Source of the DNA: CAZBQJ01 sp964494085
GTDB lineage: Bacteria; Patescibacteriota; Gracilibacteria; UBA1369
Assembly: GCA_964494085.1 (NCBI GenBank)
Contig: CAZBQJ010000004.1
Location: 62,001 to 126,000, forward strand
Direction: 5' to 3'
DNA: 64,000 nt
Shown here: positions 24,688 through 34,010 of the stretch, piece after piece
How the letters are laid out: each line of letters starts with the position of its first letter
Position numbering within the stretch: position 1 is the stretch's first letter
Notes under the pieces: model-generated
The model's database searches: none
The model's input: only the letters and a program-made list of their open reading frames with translations
What the model was told of the DNA's origin: nothing
Position numbers and translations under genes: made by a program

Positions 24688-25980
24688 ATGTTCAAAAGAA
24701 ATGATTTTAGAAGTAAATCGAGAAGTTTTTCCAGAGATGGAGGAGGAAGCCATGACGGCGGTGGACGACCTAGCGGTGGTTACCAAAGAGGTGGCGGTGG
24801 CGGTTCGAGATTTCGAAACAGCAGCGGCCGACGCGGCGCTATGAATAAGAGCCCACGTTTGCAAGGCACAACTATGAATATTGATCAGTTGATCAAGAAA
24901 GTAGAAGTCGAAGCGGCGGCCGGAGAGATAACTTATGACATTAAAAATAAGTTTATCGATTTTGCTTTGGATTCCAGATTACAAAAAACTATCGATCAAA
25001 AGGGCTATACAAAGCCTACTCCGATCCAAGACCAATCTATCCCTTATATTTTAGAGGGTCGTGATGTGATTGGCCTGGCTAATACCGGTACGGGTAAAAC
25101 TGCGGCATTTTTATTGCCATTGATTAATAAAATTTTGGCAGATCGGAATCAAAAAGTCCTGATCCTCGCGCCAACCCGTGAATTGGCGGTACAAATACAG
25201 GATGAGCTGCGCGCCTTTACCCAAGGAATGAATTTATACTCTGTGCTATGTATTGGTGGGACTAACATTCATCATTCTGCCCGACAGATTAAAATGCCTT
25301 TCAATTTCCTGATCGGAACTCCAGGTCGAGTGATTGACCTATATCAGAGACGTTGGTTATTTTTGGATCGTTTCCAGAATGTTGTTCTGGATGAAGCGGA
25401 TCGGATGGTCGATATGGGCTTTATCAACGATATGAAACTGGTATTCAGCCAATTACCCAAAGCCAAACAAACACTATTTTTCACCGCCACTTTGGATAGA
25501 GCCATCGAAGGATTAGTACAAGAATTTTTGAATAATCCTGTGAAGGTTTCAGTCGTCCAGAGACAAACTGCTGCCAATGTCGAACAAGATATTGTAAAAG
25601 TTTCCGGTAATGGCCAGAAAATTGAGAAATTAGTTGAATTATTGCGCCAACCACAATTTGAAAAAGTTTTGGTTTTTGGACGCACCAAGTTTGGAGTAGA
25701 AAAGATCTCCAAGAATTTACAGGACTTTGGTTTTAAGGCTGATTCGATTCATGGCAACAAATCACAGAATTACCGTCTGAGAGCATTGCGAGCATTCAAA
25801 GCCGGACAGGTGCAAGTATTGATAGCCACTGATATTGCGGCGCGCGGCCTGGACATCAACAATGTCAGCCACGTAATCAACTTTGATTTGCCGGCCAATT
25901 ATGAAGACTATGTCCATAGAATTGGACGTACAGGCCGCGCTGACAAAAAGGGTGTAGCTCTCAGTTTGATCGCCATGTAG
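24688..25980 (+). CDS. DEAD-box RNA helicase with Gly/Arg-rich N-terminus
   Basis: ATP-dependent RNA unwinding enzyme, 430 residues. Motifs in order: Q motif (GYTKPTPIQDQSI), Walker A (ANTGTGKTA), PTRELAVQ, GTPGRVID, VLDEADRM, motif III as TFFTATL (SAT replaced by TAT), ARGLDI, and HRIGRTGR. Unusually, residues ~1-50 form a Gly/Arg/Ser-rich tail that resembles RGG RNA-binding regions; in most DEAD-box proteins such tails are C-terminal. It has a 95-base leader. Ribosome assembly or cold adaptation is a reasonable role but is inference. Confidence 0.94.
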   Translation: MFKRNDFRSKSRSFSRDGGGSHDGGGRPSGGYQRGGGGGSRFRNSSGRRGAMNKSPRLQGTTMNIDQLIKKVEVEAAAGEITYDIKNKFIDFALDSRLQKTIDQKGYTKPTPIQDQSIPYILEGRDVIGLANTGTGKTAAFLLPLINKILADRNQKVLILAPTRELAVQIQDELRAFTQGMNLYSVLCIGGTNIHHSARQIKMPFNFLIGTPGRVIDLYQRRWLFLDRFQNVVLDEADRMVDMGFINDMKLVFSQLPKAKQTLFFTATLDRAIEGLVQEFLNNPVKVSVVQRQTAANVEQDIVKVSGNGQKIEKLVELLRQPQFEKVLVFGRTKFGVEKISKNLQDFGFKADSIHGNKSQNYRLRALRAFKAGQVQVLIATDIAARGLDINNVSHVINFDLPANYEDYVHRIGRTGRADKKGVALSLIAM

Positions 25981-25999
25981 TTTCCATTATAGATTGGTC

Positions 26000-26041
26000 A
26001 AAAAAACATCTGGATATTAATAAATATTCAGATGTTTTTTT
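26000..26041. terminator. Bidirectional terminator between convergent genes
   Basis: AAAAAACATCTG ... CAGATGTTTTTTT forms a 7-bp core stem extended by A-T pairs, with U-runs in both directions. It serves the helicase and the convergent NlpC/P60-like gene. Confidence 0.75.
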
Positions 26042-26061
26042 GACTTGAGGAGAAAAGACTT

Positions 26062-26517
26062 TTAGGCAGCGGCCCAGTCATGGTGAAAGACCTGTACTAC
26101 TTTGCGCGACTGATGGTATTGCCAGTCATGAATAATGGGGAAACCATTTTCTGAACTATTACTGACAGCTAATTTGTCACCGATATAAAAGCCGATGTGC
26201 TCATGTAATTCTCCAGTGAAATCACCGGCTTTTTCCCAGATCAGGATGTCCCCTTCTCCCGCCTGACCGATACTCACCTCACGCCAGCCTGCCTGTGACA
26301 AGGCCTTGACTGTGCCGGAGACGGTCGCATGTCGATTGTCGATCTTTCCAAAAAGACAGAGCACTGATGTGACAAAAACCGCGCAACTTAGTTGGCCATT
26401 TTCTAGAATATCGATGGTATTCCCCGCTTCATCCTGGACATAAAGGTTTCGGAAAAGTAATGATCCCGGAGAATTTTTGATAGTTTGTAAATATGTTTCT
26501 CTATCAAGTCTAAGCAT
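26062..26517 (-). CDS. NlpC/P60-like (CHAP-like) papain-fold protein
   Basis: A 151-residue protein. Cys in QLSCAVFVTSVL and His in ELHEHIGFYIGD lie in the order and spacing of NlpC/P60 or CHAP peptidases, with GEGDILIWEKAG as the usual strand between them. No signal peptide is present, so it may act inside the cell or be exported another way. It overlaps the YtxH-like gene by eight bases, so the two are translated together. Peptidoglycan or amide hydrolysis is inferred from the fold only. Confidence 0.68.
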   Translation of the reverse strand: MLRLDRETYLQTIKNSPGSLLFRNLYVQDEAGNTIDILENGQLSCAVFVTSVLCLFGKIDNRHATVSGTVKALSQAGWREVSIGQAGEGDILIWEKAGDFTGELHEHIGFYIGDKLAVSNSSENGFPIIHDWQYHQSRKVVQVFHHDWAAA

Positions 26518-27070
26518 TTCGTCCTGGTTTTTTGGTAACTTTCTTGGTCTTTTTTGGACTTTTCTTTAAACTTTTGGGAGCTGTAGACTTGGCTGACTTG
26601 GTTTTGACGGAAGGCTTTGGCTTAGCTTTGGACGTCTTTTTCTGGGCGGTTTGTTTGGCCCATTCCGCTTTCAACATCTTGGTAAACTTTTCAATAGATT
26701 TTTGCGACCATTTTTCCGCTTTGCTAACTTGCTTGATGACGTCGTCAATGGCCTTTTCGATATTGGGTTGATTGGCCTTGGCCTGGATTTTCAGCTCGTC
26801 AATGGCTGCCATAACCTGACTTTGCACTTCCAAATATTTTTTCTCCAATTCTGCGCTTACCTGACCAAAGATCTCTTGGACATTTTTCTGAATGGTAGCG
26901 CGATTTTTACGGAATTGTTTAGCTAAAACCTTCGCACGGGTTTCAACCTCTTTGCGGACATGGGAGTTTTGGTAGGCTACACCGACGCCTACCGCTGCAC
27001 CGATAATTGCCATGATGGCAGCAGCCAAAGCATTATAATTGGGCTGTTTGTTTTCGAAGGGATTTTTCAT
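26510..27070 (-). CDS. YtxH-like membrane-anchored coiled coil with Lys-rich tail
   Basis: One N-terminal hydrophobic segment (residues ~15-33, ALAAAIMAIIGAAVGVGVAY) is followed by a long charged helix and a 45-residue Lys/Ser/Pro/Thr-rich tail. The layout resembles YtxH or gas-vesicle-type accessory proteins, and the tail resembles histone H1-like nucleic-acid-binding tails. It is the first gene of a pair with the NlpC/P60-like protein. Function unknown. Confidence 0.65.
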   Translation of the reverse strand: MKNPFENKQPNYNALAAAIMAIIGAAVGVGVAYQNSHVRKEVETRAKVLAKQFRKNRATIQKNVQEIFGQVSAELEKKYLEVQSQVMAAIDELKIQAKANQPNIEKAIDDVIKQVSKAEKWSQKSIEKFTKMLKAEWAKQTAQKKTSKAKPKPSVKTKSAKSTAPKSLKKSPKKTKKVTKKPGRNA

Positions 27071-27142
27071 AATTACCTTAAATTAAGGAATAACAAAACA
27101 ATACCCCCTTGGGTTAGATAGAGCAAGTTTGGGCTGAGGAGA

Positions 27143-28810
27143 TTAATTATTCTCTAAAAATGCTTGAAAGCGCAATAAAACCTTTTCTTTACCCAAAACG
27201 CGCATGATCTCATAAAGATCCGGAGATTGAGCGCGTCCAGTGAGAATGATGCGGTAAATCTGGGTTATTTCTCCAAAGTGACCTTGGTAAAGTTCAGGAT
27301 TGGTTTTGAACAGTTTAACTTCGGGAGCAAAGCCAAGTTCGGTGGCCATTTGTTTTATTTTGGCCAACCATATTTCTTTATCATCCTGGGGGTCAAAAAC
27401 TTGGAGAAATTTCTGACAAGCTGATTTTTTGATCTGCAGGTCTAGATCGGGCAAAAGGCTGTTCAAATCAAAATCGAGTTGCTGATAAATTTGATCAAAG
27501 AAAAAACCATAATAGGATTTAACCATGGACCAATTGGCCAGATCTTTACGCTGATTGGGATTGGCACTTTCCAAACCGAAAATCGCCAACCAATAATCAC
27601 GATTGTTTTCCATTAATTCCGTCAATTGCTGATCATGCTCTTTCGCCCATGTTAAAGCCAAATTATAAACATCTGCAATGTCCAAATTGCTGATAAATAG
27701 AGTGCAGACATGATTCAATTTCTGGAAATCTAAAAGCGCCCCGCTATGTCCGACATTTTTAATTTTCAATTCATACTGGTCGAGCGATGTAGTGGAATTT
27801 TGTCTGCGCCATGGTTCAAAACCTGAATCGGCAATGGTGAGTAAATAATCGATAATTCCGCCAACAGGATAACCTTCGTCAAAATAATAAATGACCCCGG
27901 CTTCGGGATCCTGACGTTTGCTGAGCTTACGGCGATTGCCTTGATCCAATTTTTGAATAGGGGCGATATGAGCATACTTTGGGGGTACCCAACCCATGGC
28001 CTGGAAAAGCTGGAGGTGCAAAGGCAAAGAAGCGTACCATTCATCACCACGAATCACATGAGTTGTGCGCATCAAGTGGTCATCGACAACATGAGCAAAA
28101 TGGTAGGTTGGTAAACCGTCGGATTTGATCAGCACAATATCGTTATCATTTTCAGGTAAATCAGATTTTCCTTTGATCATATCTTCAACTTTGATCCGTT
28201 TGACTGAATGCCCTTCGCTACGGAAACGAATAACTGGCTTTTTCCCCGCCTCCAGAGCTGCTTTTACTTCCTCCAGAGATTTGTTGCGCCAAACCGCCCA
28301 TTCTTTATAATAACCGGGTTTCAATTTTAACTGAGCTTGTTTTTTGGAAGCTTCTTCCAACTCCTCCGGTGTACAGAAACAAGGATAAGCCTGACCTTCC
28401 TGGAGCATTTTTTTCACAAAAACTTCATAGAGATCTTGGCGCTGACTTTGAGTATAAGGACCGTAATTACCTTTGGATGAACCGTCCAAAGTGGGCCCTT
28501 CGTCAGGATTAATCCCAAATTCAGCCAGCCATTTGATAATCATTTCATTGGCGCCGGTAACTTCCCTCTTTTTGTCAGTATCTTCGAGACGCAGGAAAAA
28601 CACGCCATTACTTTGACGGGCAACTTTGTAACAAATCAAAGCTGTATAAACAGTACCGATATGCATAAAACCGGTGGGACTGGGGGCGATCCGGGTGACC
28701 ATTGCCCCGTCCGGTAAATTGCGGGATGGATATTTTTCTTCAATTTCCTGGGGTGTGGGGAGAACATTTGGGAAAAGTAATTCTGCTAATTGGCGATTTT
28801 CTTCGGTCAT
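27143..28810 (-). CDS. gltX: Glutamyl-tRNA synthetase
   Basis: Class I synthetase that charges tRNA-Glu. HIGH is MHIGT at residues ~49-53, KMSKS is KLSKR near 293. The class I core is present (APSPTGFMHIG, LRLEDTD). The length of 555 is somewhat greater than the common 470-500, with an N-terminal addition of ~35 residues. Whether it also charges tRNA-Gln (non-discriminating) cannot be told from this window; no gatCAB or glnS is present here. Confidence 0.95.
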   Translation of the reverse strand: MTEENRQLAELLFPNVLPTPQEIEEKYPSRNLPDGAMVTRIAPSPTGFMHIGTVYTALICYKVARQSNGVFFLRLEDTDKKREVTGANEMIIKWLAEFGINPDEGPTLDGSSKGNYGPYTQSQRQDLYEVFVKKMLQEGQAYPCFCTPEELEEASKKQAQLKLKPGYYKEWAVWRNKSLEEVKAALEAGKKPVIRFRSEGHSVKRIKVEDMIKGKSDLPENDNDIVLIKSDGLPTYHFAHVVDDHLMRTTHVIRGDEWYASLPLHLQLFQAMGWVPPKYAHIAPIQKLDQGNRRKLSKRQDPEAGVIYYFDEGYPVGGIIDYLLTIADSGFEPWRRQNSTTSLDQYELKIKNVGHSGALLDFQKLNHVCTLFISNLDIADVYNLALTWAKEHDQQLTELMENNRDYWLAIFGLESANPNQRKDLANWSMVKSYYGFFFDQIYQQLDFDLNSLLPDLDLQIKKSACQKFLQVFDPQDDKEIWLAKIKQMATELGFAPEVKLFKTNPELYQGHFGEITQIYRIILTGRAQSPDLYEIMRVLGKEKVLLRFQAFLENN

Positions 28811-28952
28811 AACAAAAAGTAAAGATAGTTCGGACGAGATTCTAGCACAAAGGATGGAGATAAACCATGACGCGAAGATTTGGCCGTTTTTATTTGGTCA
28901 GTCGTCGGGTGGATGTTATAGTTGCCACAATTCTACAAATTAATTTCCCGAT

Positions 28953-29786
28953 ATGTCGAGAGTAAACTTACCATTGAAATTGAGCTTTGCCCAAAGGTTA
29001 TTATTTGGATTTTTTGTTTGTGGAATGATGATTCCGGGCGTTACATTCGCTCAGGAAAGCGGAGGGCTAGAACATCCCATAGACTCAAACAGATTACCAT
29101 TTCTGCGTAATGCTTCCAGTGGCAGTACGGAAAGTACCGTACAGAATGGATTGCCGGGATCTAATGTTGGAGGGACTAATGTCATCGTAGTTCCGGGAGG
29201 TCTGATCAGCCAAGCCAATCACTGTCGTTTCCAGGATATTTCAGGAAATAGAGCGGAGGGAGCGATCAATTATCTCTATGATAAAGGTGTGACGGGTGGT
29301 CGCCGACCTTGTTATTTCGATCCGAATGCAGCTGCCACCAGAGCCGAAGCGGCGGCCATGGTGGTTCGAGCAGTACAGGTACCTCTTCCTGATTCTCCTT
29401 TACCAAAAGCTTTTCCCGATACCGACGTGAAAGCTTGGTCGGCCAAGCAGGTCAAAGCTGCCAAAAATGCTGACATTGTTCACGGTTATCCGGATGGACT
29501 TTATCGAGCTGAAAAGCCGGTTAATGTCGTAGAATCTCTGAAAATTGTGACCCGAAGTTTCCAAAGTGATTTTTCGGAAATTAATCTGACGCAATTACAA
29601 AAAATTAACGATATTGAATTGAACCAATGGTATGTCCAATACGTTCAGGCTGGTTTGAATGAAGGGATTATCGATTCCGATACAACAAACATTTACCCGG
29701 CTGCCTGGGTAAGTAGAGCCGAGTTGGCTGAAATGGTTTATAAAATGATGATGAACAGGGATATTCCTGGTGTAGACGCAGGTTAA
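28953..29786 (+). CDS. SLH-domain exported protein
   Basis: A 277-residue protein with a signal peptide (basic N-terminus, hydrophobic core ~15-32, cut after VTFA). Residues ~90-270 hold about three S-layer homology units (FQDISGNRAEGAINYLYDKG, FPDTDVKAWSAKQVKAAK, NDIELNQWYVQYVQAGLNEG). It would bind wall polymer and form part of a surface layer. No other domain is seen, so it may be an anchor or structural piece. Convergent with the 273-aa unknown, 15 bases apart. Confidence 0.85.
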   Translation: MSRVNLPLKLSFAQRLLFGFFVCGMMIPGVTFAQESGGLEHPIDSNRLPFLRNASSGSTESTVQNGLPGSNVGGTNVIVVPGGLISQANHCRFQDISGNRAEGAINYLYDKGVTGGRRPCYFDPNAAATRAEAAAMVVRAVQVPLPDSPLPKAFPDTDVKAWSAKQVKAAKNADIVHGYPDGLYRAEKPVNVVESLKIVTRSFQSDFSEINLTQLQKINDIELNQWYVQYVQAGLNEGIIDSDTTNIYPAAWVSRAELAEMVYKMMMNRDIPGVDAG

Positions 29787-29801
29787 TCCCTATTTAGAGA
29801 A

Positions 29802-30623
29802 TCAGGAATCCTTCTTTTGATAAATTGTGTGGAAAAGTGCCAAGTATTCGACCAGTTCCGGCTTCAAGGTTTTAGGCTCAGACAAGACTTTCTGTTCATA
29901 TTGGCGAAGGGCTTGTTCATATTGTTTATATAGGTCGGACTCCATGAATTTCCAGAGTGCTTGGGCATCTGCTGTAAAATCAGCTGTTTCCCTATTATCA
30001 TCGAGTTGAAGATAATCTGAAATAGACTGAGGAGAGCCATCAGGTCTGGGTGGTGGAGCAACGGTTTCTTGTTCATTTATAGTCGGATCCCGAGGAGAAG
30101 GATGTGGGAGTCCCGCTAATTTTGGTACTGCCAGATTGGGGATGCGGAGGACCTCGGCCTTTGATCCACTATCATCGATAATATCTGGAGGAATCAGGGG
30201 TAATCTGTTGGCCTGCCAATCAGGTGGAGCGGGAATGGTGAGGGGTTCATTTGAGACTGGTGGGAAATCAGGCTGATCTGTTTGACTATCTGACAATGGA
30301 AGACCACCACTTTCCAAAGTGTAGAAGGTTTGTTCCAAAAAAACTTCATCTCGCAGATAGTCCGGTAATTCATCTATATCTATAGAATCACCTTGTTCTA
30401 AAACAGGATGATCCTCGGTAATTTGACTTTGAGTTGAGCTTTTGAGGGCTTCTTTGATTGTATCTCCGAGACCAGAGACCGCTTCCTGGTCAGAAAAACC
30501 GCTTTTGGGAAGAGCTTCGGGAATAGCTGGGCACCGCTCTCCTTCAGCAACATTATCTGAGCGATCATTTTCAACGAATTGATCGGCTTTTTCAAACGGT
30601 TTTTTAGAGGGATTTGTCATCAC
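29802..30623 (-). CDS. Hypothetical acidic proline-rich protein
   Basis: 273 residues, rich in Pro, Asp, Glu and Ser, with few hydrophobic stretches, so probably largely disordered. A short helical end (DFTADAQALWKFMESDLY, then QYEQALRQYEQKV) may be the only folded part. No signal or membrane segment is seen. Family unknown. Confidence 0.6.
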   Translation of the reverse strand: MMTNPSKKPFEKADQFVENDRSDNVAEGERCPAIPEALPKSGFSDQEAVSGLGDTIKEALKSSTQSQITEDHPVLEQGDSIDIDELPDYLRDEVFLEQTFYTLESGGLPLSDSQTDQPDFPPVSNEPLTIPAPPDWQANRLPLIPPDIIDDSGSKAEVLRIPNLAVPKLAGLPHPSPRDPTINEQETVAPPPRPDGSPQSISDYLQLDDNRETADFTADAQALWKFMESDLYKQYEQALRQYEQKVLSEPKTLKPELVEYLALFHTIYQKKDS

Positions 30624-30698
30624 TAATTGAACATACTCGGTCTTTTAGGAATCTACTCTAAAGTAATTTCCATATTTGTCAATAAAAGAGTGATCAAG

Positions 30699-30731
30699 AA
30701 AAATAGCCCCTGAAGGCATTTTGACTATTTT
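30699..30731 (-). terminator. Probable terminator after tRNA-Gly
   Basis: On the minus strand AAAAATAG and CTATTTTT flank an inner CC-TTCA-GG hairpin directly after the tRNA CCA end, then TTTTTC. Confidence 0.45.
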
Positions 30732-30805
30732 TGGAGCGGTACACGGGAATCGAACCCGTGTCTCCGCCTTGGCAAGGCGGCGTACTACCATTGTACTAGT
30801 ACCGC
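30732..30805 (-). tRNA. tRNA-Gly(GCC)
   Basis: Read on the minus strand this forms a full cloverleaf. The acceptor GCGGTAC pairs with GTACCGC, the anticodon stem is flanked by CTTGCCAAG (anticodon GCC, glycine), the T-arm reads CGGGTTCGATTCCCG, and the discriminator T and encoded CCA follow. The length of 74 bases is normal. The encoded CCA means the CCA transferase downstream in the window is not essential for this tRNA's first maturation. Confidence 0.96.
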
Positions 30806-30968
30806 AGATTTTTAAAGTAGCCGCTCATAATTACCTATAGTGCCTGCTGTGAGGGCAAATGGAATATAACAAAATCTGGTAAAATTACAAATCGATTTTT
30901 TTCTGATTGGTGAATGAGCTGGCTGCTGCTAAAATCATGCTATTGAAAATTGTTTTACAGTTTGAGTT

Positions 30969-33900
30969 ATGTTAGATAAACATTTTAATTTTGCCAATAA
31001 AGAAGCGGGAATCTACCGTAAATGGGAAGAGGCCGGAGTTTTTAAAGTGGAGAATAGTGGTCAGGAAGCTGAGAAGCCTTCTCACTCCTACGGGGCCCCT
31101 GCACCCCGGGTTCGTTCGGAGGCTTCTCAGCTTCCTGCTCTCCCTCCGGTTTTTAACATCACTATGCCCCCACCCAACGCTAATGGTGAGCTGCATATCG
31201 GACACTGCTATGGACATACCATTATGGATATTTTAGGGCGTTATCACCGACTGAAAGGTGATCGAGTCTTGCTCATACCGGGAAAAGACCATGCCGGTAT
31301 TCAAACACAGGTGGTTTATGAAAGGAAACTGCGAGCCGAAGGAGTTGATGTAGAAAAAATGACCAGAGATGAATTCTGGAAAAGCTGCTATCAGTTTTGC
31401 GTGGACCGCTCGGCCTATATGAGAGCACAAGAAAAATTAATTGGTACCGGTGCCGATTTCGATAAGGAAATTTTCACCCTGGAAGAAGGAGTCAGCAAAA
31501 TTGTCTATGAAACATTTGAAAAGATGTGGAAAGACGGATTGGTTTATCGGGGAAATCGGATAGTAAACTGGTCAATTTATTCTCAAACCTCGATTTCCGA
31601 TGTTGAAGTTGAATACAAAGAAGAGCCAGGGCATTTATGGCATATCAAATATCCCTTGCTGGAAACAGTAAAAAAACCTGACAGAAAGCGGATACAGCTG
31701 GATGAATTGGGGGCAGTAGAATTACTGCATAATACCGGTAATCATTGGGTGGTTTTGCTGGAATCGGAAGTAGAACTCAAAATTGGTGAAGTACTGATTA
31801 AAAAGGACCGGGCTGAAGAGGTTGAGATTGAAAGAGATTTTGTAATATTTAAAATCAACGATTTTAGCGGAGAGAAAATCAAGCCGGAATTACTGGAAAA
31901 GTATAATGAAAAGATTCGTGAAAAGATCCTGGAGAGCCCCCAAGTTACGATTCTGGAGATAGTCCCCGAGTTGGACCAGAATGATTGTATAATTGTAGCG
32001 ACAACCAGGCCGGAAACTATGCTTGGAGATACTGCGGTGGCAGTCAATCCGGCTGATCCGCGCTATGAACATCTGACCGGGAAAAGTGTTCGTGTCCCGG
32101 AGTGTGGCCGCGAAATAAAAATCATCGCTGACGATAGAATAGATATAGGCTTTGGAACCGGAGCGGTGAAAATAACTCCGGCCCATGATTTTTTGGATTA
32201 TGAAATTGGCCGGGATCATGGATTGGAACAAATTCAGGTGATTGATAAATTTGGCTTGATGACTGAGGCTGCCGGAGAACAATATCAAGGGATGAAAATT
32301 TTGGATTGCCGAGAGGCTTTGATAAAAAATCTGGCTAAGGATGGCTATCTCTTATTGACCGAAGAAATTACTCATAAAGTGCCGATTTCGGAGCGTGGTA
32401 AAGATGTTGTGGAACCGATGATTTCCACTCAGTGGTTTGTGGAAGTGGATAAAGAAGGCCTAAGTTTAAAAAAGAGAGCTTTGGATTTGATTAATTCCGG
32501 CCGTATCAAAGTTTATCCGGAAAGACTGAAAGATCAAATGATTCAATGGCTGAATAATCTCAATGATTGGAATATTTCCAGACAGATTTTATGGGGGCAT
32601 CGAATGCCTGTTTGGTACAAAAATAAGGATACTGACAAAGAAGAGATCCAGGTGGGGGTTGCAGCCCCTGCCGGCCAAGGCTGGGAACAGGAAACAGATA
32701 CTTTTGACACTTGGTTTTCCTCTGGCCAATGGCCTTATTCTACTCTGGCCAGTTTAGGTCTTTTGGATTTGGAAAATATTGGAGCGAGTGACTTTTTCCC
32801 TACTCATACGATGGTTATGGGTAGAGATATATTGCTATTTTGGGCCTGCAGAATGCTACTTTTCAGTGCTTATCGTTTCAATGAAATACCCTGGAAAAAT
32901 ATCTACTTTACGGGGCTTATCCGCGACGCCAAAGGCCAAAAAATGTCTAAATCCAAAGGGAATGGAGTGGAACCGAAAGAAATGCTGGCAAAATATGGTG
33001 CTGATGCTTTACGGGTCGGATTGATCGCCGGCTCTACGGCTGGCCAAGACATCAAATTCAATGAAAAGAAAATAGATTCTTTCGCTAAATTTTTAAATAA
33101 AATCTGGAACGCCGCCAAGTTGGTGGCTCAAAAAGGCGAAGGTGATTATCAGCTGGCTTTGCCTGAATCCAGCAAACTAAAACTGTCCAGTTCCGCCTGG
33201 ATTCTGGAATATGTTGATCAAGTACAACAAGAATACTGTCGACGGTTGGAAAATTATGAGATTAGCAATGCTTTCGACATTATCTACCATTTTAGTTGGG
33301 ATATTTTCTGCTCCTGGTATCTGGAAATGGCTAAAATTGAACTGGAAGTGGCCAGTGAACATACAGAAGAGATCAAATCGGTAATGTTTGCCGCATTTGG
33401 TGAAATACTAAAAATGCTGCATCCTTTTATGCCATTTTTCACTGAAGAAATACATGAATCAATGGAAAAATTAGGTGACAGCAAACTGTTGGCAAGTCGA
33501 ACCTGGATGGATTTTTCCAATTATAGAGCGACCGCGACTGCTGATTCAGATGCTAGAATATCAGTTCAGAAGCTGATTGATTTGGTTAGTGTGGCCAGGG
33601 AAATAAGGATTTCTTTGGAAAAACCATTTAGTGAGACATTGACGCTGGAAATAGAGGGAAAAGCGGACAGCCACTATCCCCAACTCTTGAAAAAATTGGC
33701 GAATGCCGATTTGGCCGAAGTCAAAGAAGGCATTGTCAAACCAAGTCGTAGCGGAATTATTCGGATTGCCGCAACCAGGGATGAGAAAAGCCAATTCCGC
33801 GATAGTCTGGAAAAGACCTTGGCCAAAAAAGAAGCTGAATTAAAAGTATTGGAAACCATTCTAACTCCCGGATTTAAAGAAAAAGCAGACCCGGATTTGG

Positions 33901-33977
33901 TGGCCGAACGAGAAGTCCAATTTCAACGAGTTAGTGAAGAGGTTTCTGCCTTGAGACAAGAATTGGCACACAATTAA
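30969..33977 (+). CDS. valS: Valyl-tRNA synthetase with palindromic in-frame insertion
   Basis: Class I synthetase charging tRNA-Val, 1002 residues. HIGH at residues ~76-79 (NANGELHIGH), KMSKS near 658-662 (GQKMSKSKG), and DTWFSSGQWP before it. A C-terminal coiled coil is present (KKEAELKVLETIL). HIGH lies about 30 residues further in than is usual. The excess, residues ~32-57, is coded by a perfect 17-bp inverted repeat with a 42-base loop (31062-31137), so the gene has taken up a palindromic element without losing frame. The peptide is Pro/Ser/Ala-rich and probably forms a surface loop before the catalytic fold. Confidence 0.95.
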   Translation: MLDKHFNFANKEAGIYRKWEEAGVFKVENSGQEAEKPSHSYGAPAPRVRSEASQLPALPPVFNITMPPPNANGELHIGHCYGHTIMDILGRYHRLKGDRVLLIPGKDHAGIQTQVVYERKLRAEGVDVEKMTRDEFWKSCYQFCVDRSAYMRAQEKLIGTGADFDKEIFTLEEGVSKIVYETFEKMWKDGLVYRGNRIVNWSIYSQTSISDVEVEYKEEPGHLWHIKYPLLETVKKPDRKRIQLDELGAVELLHNTGNHWVVLLESEVELKIGEVLIKKDRAEEVEIERDFVIFKINDFSGEKIKPELLEKYNEKIREKILESPQVTILEIVPELDQNDCIIVATTRPETMLGDTAVAVNPADPRYEHLTGKSVRVPECGREIKIIADDRIDIGFGTGAVKITPAHDFLDYEIGRDHGLEQIQVIDKFGLMTEAAGEQYQGMKILDCREALIKNLAKDGYLLLTEEITHKVPISERGKDVVEPMISTQWFVEVDKEGLSLKKRALDLINSGRIKVYPERLKDQMIQWLNNLNDWNISRQILWGHRMPVWYKNKDTDKEEIQVGVAAPAGQGWEQETDTFDTWFSSGQWPYSTLASLGLLDLENIGASDFFPTHTMVMGRDILLFWACRMLLFSAYRFNEIPWKNIYFTGLIRDAKGQKMSKSKGNGVEPKEMLAKYGADALRVGLIAGSTAGQDIKFNEKKIDSFAKFLNKIWNAAKLVAQKGEGDYQLALPESSKLKLSSSAWILEYVDQVQQEYCRRLENYEISNAFDIIYHFSWDIFCSWYLEMAKIELEVASEHTEEIKSVMFAAFGEILKMLHPFMPFFTEEIHESMEKLGDSKLLASRTWMDFSNYRATATADSDARISVQKLIDLVSVAREIRISLEKPFSETLTLEIEGKADSHYPQLLKKLANADLAEVKEGIVKPSRSGIIRIAATRDEKSQFRDSLEKTLAKKEAELKVLETILTPGFKEKADPDLVAEREVQFQRVSEEVSALRQELAHN
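31062..31137. repeat. Palindromic element inserted in valS
   Basis: Arms 31062-31078 and 31121-31137 are perfect 17-base inverted complements (CAGGAAGCTGAGAAGCC and its reverse complement). The 42-base loop is GC-rich. The element lies in the synthetase's N-terminal region, where related enzymes have nothing comparable, and recalls the palindromic elements of Rickettsia that survive inside genes. No second copy was found in this window. Confidence 0.75.
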
Positions 33978-33982
33978 TCATA

Positions 33983-34010
33983 AAAAAACACGGTACCGAA
34001 GTACCGTGTC
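33983..34010 (-). terminator. Strong minus-strand intrinsic terminator
   Basis: On the minus strand a perfect 9-bp stem closed by a UUCG tetraloop (arms 34002-34010 and 33989-33997) is followed by a T-run. No minus-strand gene ends here, so it should terminate a non-coding RNA from the 34.0-34.4 kb region. Confidence 0.8.

Noticed and set aside
32640..32700. Second insertion in valS (VGVAAPAGQGWEQ)
   Set aside because: The segment has no DNA symmetry and matches a normal variable region before DTWFSS.
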